From contig CAJPFG010000010.1 in NCBI GenBank assembly GCA_905339235.1, positions 62,001-126,000 on the forward strand: a DNA stretch of 64,000 nucleotides. The letters run 5' to 3'. Under the pieces are notes generated by a model. It was not told where the DNA came from. It was given only the letters and a program-made list of their open reading frames with translations, and did no database searches. This DNA comes from Phycisphaerales bacterium. Lineage in GTDB: Bacteria; Planctomycetota; Phycisphaerae; Phycisphaerales; UBA1924. Below, one piece after another: positions 61,487 through 64,000 of the stretch; positions within the stretch are counted from its first letter, which is position 1, and every line of letters starts with the position of its first letter. The position numbers were made by a program, and so were the translations under genes.

Positions 61487-62863
61487 CTACTTCGGGAGCC
61501 GCTCCTCGAGCCGCCGCAGCCGCGCCTCCAGGGCCGCGTTCGCCGACTTGAGGCCTTCAATCTCCGCCACCGCGGCGTCCTTCTCCGCCCGCAGGTCACG
61601 CAGCGCTTCCACCATCAGCGCGGTCGTTGCCCGTTCGGTGACGTACCGGTACCCCTCCGAATCCGTCTCGACCCAGTCCGGGAAGACCCGCTCGACCTCT
61701 TCCGCCATGAGGCCGATCTGGGTGCCCGGCATCGCCAGCCGCTTCAGCACCGCGTCGGTGTTGTATTCGAACGTGTACCCGCGCAGCCCCAGCAGCCGGT
61801 CAAGCGTCCCCGAGAGCGGCTTGATGTCGTGTTTGAGGCGCGAATCGCAGAAGACGCTCCACGAGCCGCCGCCGTTTTTCGCGGCCGTCCCTGCCACTGC
61901 GAGCATGAACCCGCCCGCGTTGCTCGCCCCGATGGCGACCGAACCGCCGGAGAACCACGCCGTCGTCCCGGTCAGGCTCCATGGCCCGGTGTTGTCCTGC
62001 CCGTCCGCGAAAGCCGCGGGCACCCCGGTGATCCCATTCCACGGCGCCGATCCCGCCGCGCCCGCCGTCATCGCGTACCCCGCGTACGGCGTCATCGTCA
62101 GCCGCTGCCTCGGGCCGACCGTCGTCCCGCCGGGCCCCTGACCCGCCTCCGCCACCTGCACTTGGGCATACCGCTCCCACCCGTCGAACACATCGCCGAA
62201 GTTGAGCGGCAGAGTGAACAGCCCGTTCGCCACGTTCACGCCCGCGATATGCACGGGCGAGCCCACGCGATTCCCGGGCTGCGCCGCCGTAGCGTGGTTC
62301 CACAGCGTCACCGTGAAGTCGCGAGTCCCGTTCACTTCCGTGCCGTTCTCGCGCAGCATCCCCTGGTACGTGAACACCGGCGACAGCGGCTGGGGCATGT
62401 CCACCGGCTCCACCACCATCTGATACGCGACGTTGATTGCGCTGTTGATGTTCACCACCGACACGTGGTAGGTGCCCGCTGGCAGGTACGCCACCTCCGG
62501 GTCGCGGTTTGGGATCAGTTCCGGGCACAGGTTCATCCCCGGGGCATCGTCGTTCAACGCGATGAGCATGCCCGCGGGGTTGTACAGCCCCACCATGAGG
62601 TCGCTCGTCGTGCATGTGTGCGACGTGGGGATCGCTCGGATTCGCAAGGACGCTCCCTGCGGCACCGTGATCGCGTAGTAGTCGATGTCGTTGGTCGGCG
62701 AGATCATCCCCGTCCGCGTGCACGGCACGGCGGTGGGCGAGCCCGCCGTCCCGATCGAGTTGTTCGGCTCTGCTTCCGGCTGAGCAAACGCCGAACCGGT
62801 GAGGACCGCGGCCAGCGTCGCCGCGATCACCCCGCTTGCCATGTGCTGCTTCCTGGCGTTCAT
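61487..62863 (-). CDS. Secreted tail-spike-like protein with PPC domain and Peptidase_S74 chaperone (paralogue 3)
   Basis: 458 residues from the ATG at 62863, AGGAGG 5 nt upstream; an in-frame ATG at 62890 lies upstream of the ribosome binding site. Signal peptide MNARKQHMASGVIAATLAAVLTGSAFA. Domains follow those of paralogues 1 and 2: PPC-like EAEPNNSIGTAGSPTAVP, middle VFTYQGMLRENGTEVNGTRDFTV, and S74 chaperone SVFCDSRLKHDIKPLSGTLD, GTQIGLMAEEVERVFPDWV. The collar between domains is shorter (TAGAAGSAPWNGITGVPAAF). It is the most divergent of the three and the first in transcription order. Confidence 0.88.
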   Translation of the reverse strand: MNARKQHMASGVIAATLAAVLTGSAFAQPEAEPNNSIGTAGSPTAVPCTRTGMISPTNDIDYYAITVPQGASLRIRAIPTSHTCTTSDLMVGLYNPAGMLIALNDDAPGMNLCPELIPNRDPEVAYLPAGTYHVSVVNINSAINVAYQMVVEPVDMPQPLSPVFTYQGMLRENGTEVNGTRDFTVTLWNHATAAQPGNRVGSPVHIAGVNVANGLFTLPLNFGDVFDGWERYAQVQVAEAGQGPGGTTVGPRQRLTMTPYAGYAMTAGAAGSAPWNGITGVPAAFADGQDNTGPWSLTGTTAWFSGGSVAIGASNAGGFMLAVAGTAAKNGGGSWSVFCDSRLKHDIKPLSGTLDRLLGLRGYTFEYNTDAVLKRLAMPGTQIGLMAEEVERVFPDWVETDSEGYRYVTERATTALMVEALRDLRAEKDAAVAEIEGLKSANAALEARLRRLEERLPK

Positions 62864-63003
62864 CGATGCCTCCTGTGATGTGTCAATCACGGAAGCGTCG
62901 TGGGGGCTGCGCGCGGCCGATCAAAATCTTGAAAAAGCGGGCGCGCTGATCCCGGGTGGCGAGGGGTGCCGGGACCGCGTGCAGCCCGGGCCGAAGCGAC
63001 TCA

Positions 63004-63324
63004 TCACTTCCTCAAACTTCGTTTCCAGCCCAGGACCATCAGGACCAGCCCGCTCGCCAGCGTGCCCAGGATCAACCCCGCTACTCCGCCGGCGATGGCG
63101 CCCATCACCGGCCGCCAGTCGAGCACCCTCGCCAGCACGAGCACCCATCCGGTCAAGGCTCCCAGGGCCGCGGCCGCGACGACGACGAGCGTTTGGACGA
63201 TGTTGTCCTTGGGGCGCAGGTTGGGCACTCCACCCACGGTGTCGGCCACTCGGTGGTACGCCTCCATCGACCCGTCCTTCGGCCCGTAGTGCGGCTCCGG
63301 CGGTGTCGGAGAATTCTGCGTCAT
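63004..63324 (-). CDS. Small two-helix membrane protein
   Basis: 106 residues. A Pro-rich N-terminus (MTQNSPTPPEPHYGPKDGS) is followed by two transmembrane helices at about 45-67 and 74-98 (VQTLVVVAAAALGALTGWVL; VMGAIAGGVAGLILGTLASGLVL), then the basic end GWKRSLRK. No family recognised. It begins 1 bp after the purL stop on the same strand, so translation is almost certainly coupled. The function is unknown. Confidence 0.75.
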   Translation of the reverse strand: MTQNSPTPPEPHYGPKDGSMEAYHRVADTVGGVPNLRPKDNIVQTLVVVAAAALGALTGWVLVLARVLDWRPVMGAIAGGVAGLILGTLASGLVLMVLGWKRSLRK

Positions 63325-63325
63325 G

Positions 63326-64000
63326 CTACCAGTCTAACGGGGCGAGCCAGGCGCGGCCAAGTTCACCGACATCCGCATCCACATCGAGGGCTCGCCACAC
63401 AAGCCGCCCCGAGGCGTTCAGTTTGCCGATCTGCCTGAAGGCGATGCCGCCGAAATCCCGCAGCACGTTCTTCACCTTCGGCAGGTCCTCGGGCTTGATC
63501 TCGATCACGTACCGCGACGGGGTTTCCGCGAACGCCAGTTGCTCAGGCTCCAGCAGATCATCCGCGAGCGTCAACTCGGCGCCCAGTGCCCTGAGCGGCG
63601 CGGCCTTCGCGGCGAGCAGGTTCGCGAGCGCGGACGACTCGGTGCTCGCGTGCTTGTCGGATTCATCGCCGGTTGTGGCGATCAGCATCTCCGCGACCGC
63701 CGGCAGCAGCCCGCCGTCGGAGCAGTCGTGCGCGGCCAGCACGAGGCCGTCGCCGATCATCTGCGAGACGGCCTGCGCCGTGGCGGGGCCGGCCTTGAGG
63801 TCCACCCGCGGCACGGCCGACCACGCGTCATCCCGCCCCGCCGGCGTCCCGAACAGTCGCTGGTAGTGCGAACCGCCCATGGCGCCGCCGGTTTCACCGA
63901 TGAGCAGCAGCGCGTTGCCGGGCCTCTTCGCATCCATGGTGACGCATCGTGCGATGTTCCGCACGATCCCCAGCCCGCTGATCAGCAGCGTGCAGGGAAT
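63326..64000 (-). CDS. purL: Phosphoribosylformylglycinamidine synthase, PurL C-terminal part
   Basis: The frame is open to the window edge, so the N-terminal part lies beyond 64000. The visible 224 residues contain NALLLIGETGGAMGGSHY, PRVDLKAGPATAQAVSQMIGDGLVLAAHDCSDGGLLPAVAEM and a C-terminal SRYVIEIKPEDLPKVKNVLRDFGG. These match the ATP-binding and second half of PurL, which converts FGAR and glutamine to FGAM. HDCSDGG is the typical Ala/Asp-rich PurM-like motif. The stop lies 1 bp before a small membrane-protein gene. Confidence 0.93.
   Translation of the reverse strand: MPCTLLISGLGIVRNIARCVTMDAKRPGNALLLIGETGGAMGGSHYQRLFGTPAGRDDAWSAVPRVDLKAGPATAQAVSQMIGDGLVLAAHDCSDGGLLPAVAEMLIATTGDESDKHASTESSALANLLAAKAAPLRALGAELTLADDLLEPEQLAFAETPSRYVIEIKPEDLPKVKNVLRDFGGIAFRQIGKLNASGRLVWRALDVDADVGELGRAWLAPLDW

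Overview
The window is a GC-rich bacterial chromosome segment, most likely from the Planctomycetota, class Phycisphaerae. This is inferred from several things together: secreted proteins ending in a PTPGALALLGLGG-type hydrophobic stretch plus Arg cluster (a PEP-CTERM-like tag), dockerin-like DVNCDG..NG..D tails without any cellulosome context, giant thrombospondin-type-3-repeat proteins, long genes read in both directions with few operons, and many short palindromic repeats. No rRNA, tRNA, CRISPR array, transposase or integrase was recognised.

Layout. 1-2.7 kb: a truncated short-chain reductase, pyruvate dehydrogenase E1 alpha and two small conserved genes. 3.0-10.8 kb: a secretome block with a dockerin-tagged protein, a 1727-residue lipase-like giant and a small carboxypeptidase-regulatory-like protein. 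11.3-17.3 kb: DUF1579, PEP-CTERM-like, DUF1028 lipoprotein, InlB-repeat/dockerin and hemolysin III genes. 17.4-20.1 kb: an unusual gene packed with palindromic repeats, a TetR regulator flanked by two similar 18-bp operator-like palindromes, and a decayed partial copy of the repeat-packed gene. 20.2-24.1 kb: a compositionally distinct, tightly overlapping four-gene operon (membrane-anchored dCTP-deaminase-like protein, COG2509-type FAD enzyme, endonuclease IV-like TIM barrel, possible PEP/pyruvate-binding-like protein). It looks horizontally acquired and is the best candidate for an undescribed system. It is followed by a possible SRP RNA and lepA, whose GTPase domain carries a palindromic repeat read in frame.

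26-36 kb: mostly hypothetical, PEP-CTERM-like, methyltransferase and TPR genes plus canonical endonuclease IV. 36-51 kb: housekeeping genes: SDR, gdhA, a receiver-like protein, rpsA, gyrA (with Leu and Gly at the two classic quinolone-resistance positions), a STAS protein, an ABC ATPase, a SpoIIE-type phosphatase, DUF192, gluQ, pterin dehydratase and an HNH protein. 51.5-58.2 kb: purH, a PQQ-propeller lipoprotein, riboflavin synthase, ruvC, an NtrC-type regulator and a GNAT protein. 58.3-62.9 kb: three tandem paralogous secreted proteins with Peptidase_S74 (intramolecular chaperone) C-termini, each followed by its own hairpin terminator. The window ends in a small membrane protein and the 3' part of purL.

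Two themes cut across the regions. Short hairpins with variable arms but recurring loops (TGAA, TTC, TTCC/GGAA) occur between genes and inside at least two reading frames. The secreted proteins use two alternative C-terminal tags (dockerin-like or PEP-CTERM-like). Functional calls come from reading motifs by eye; no database search was run.
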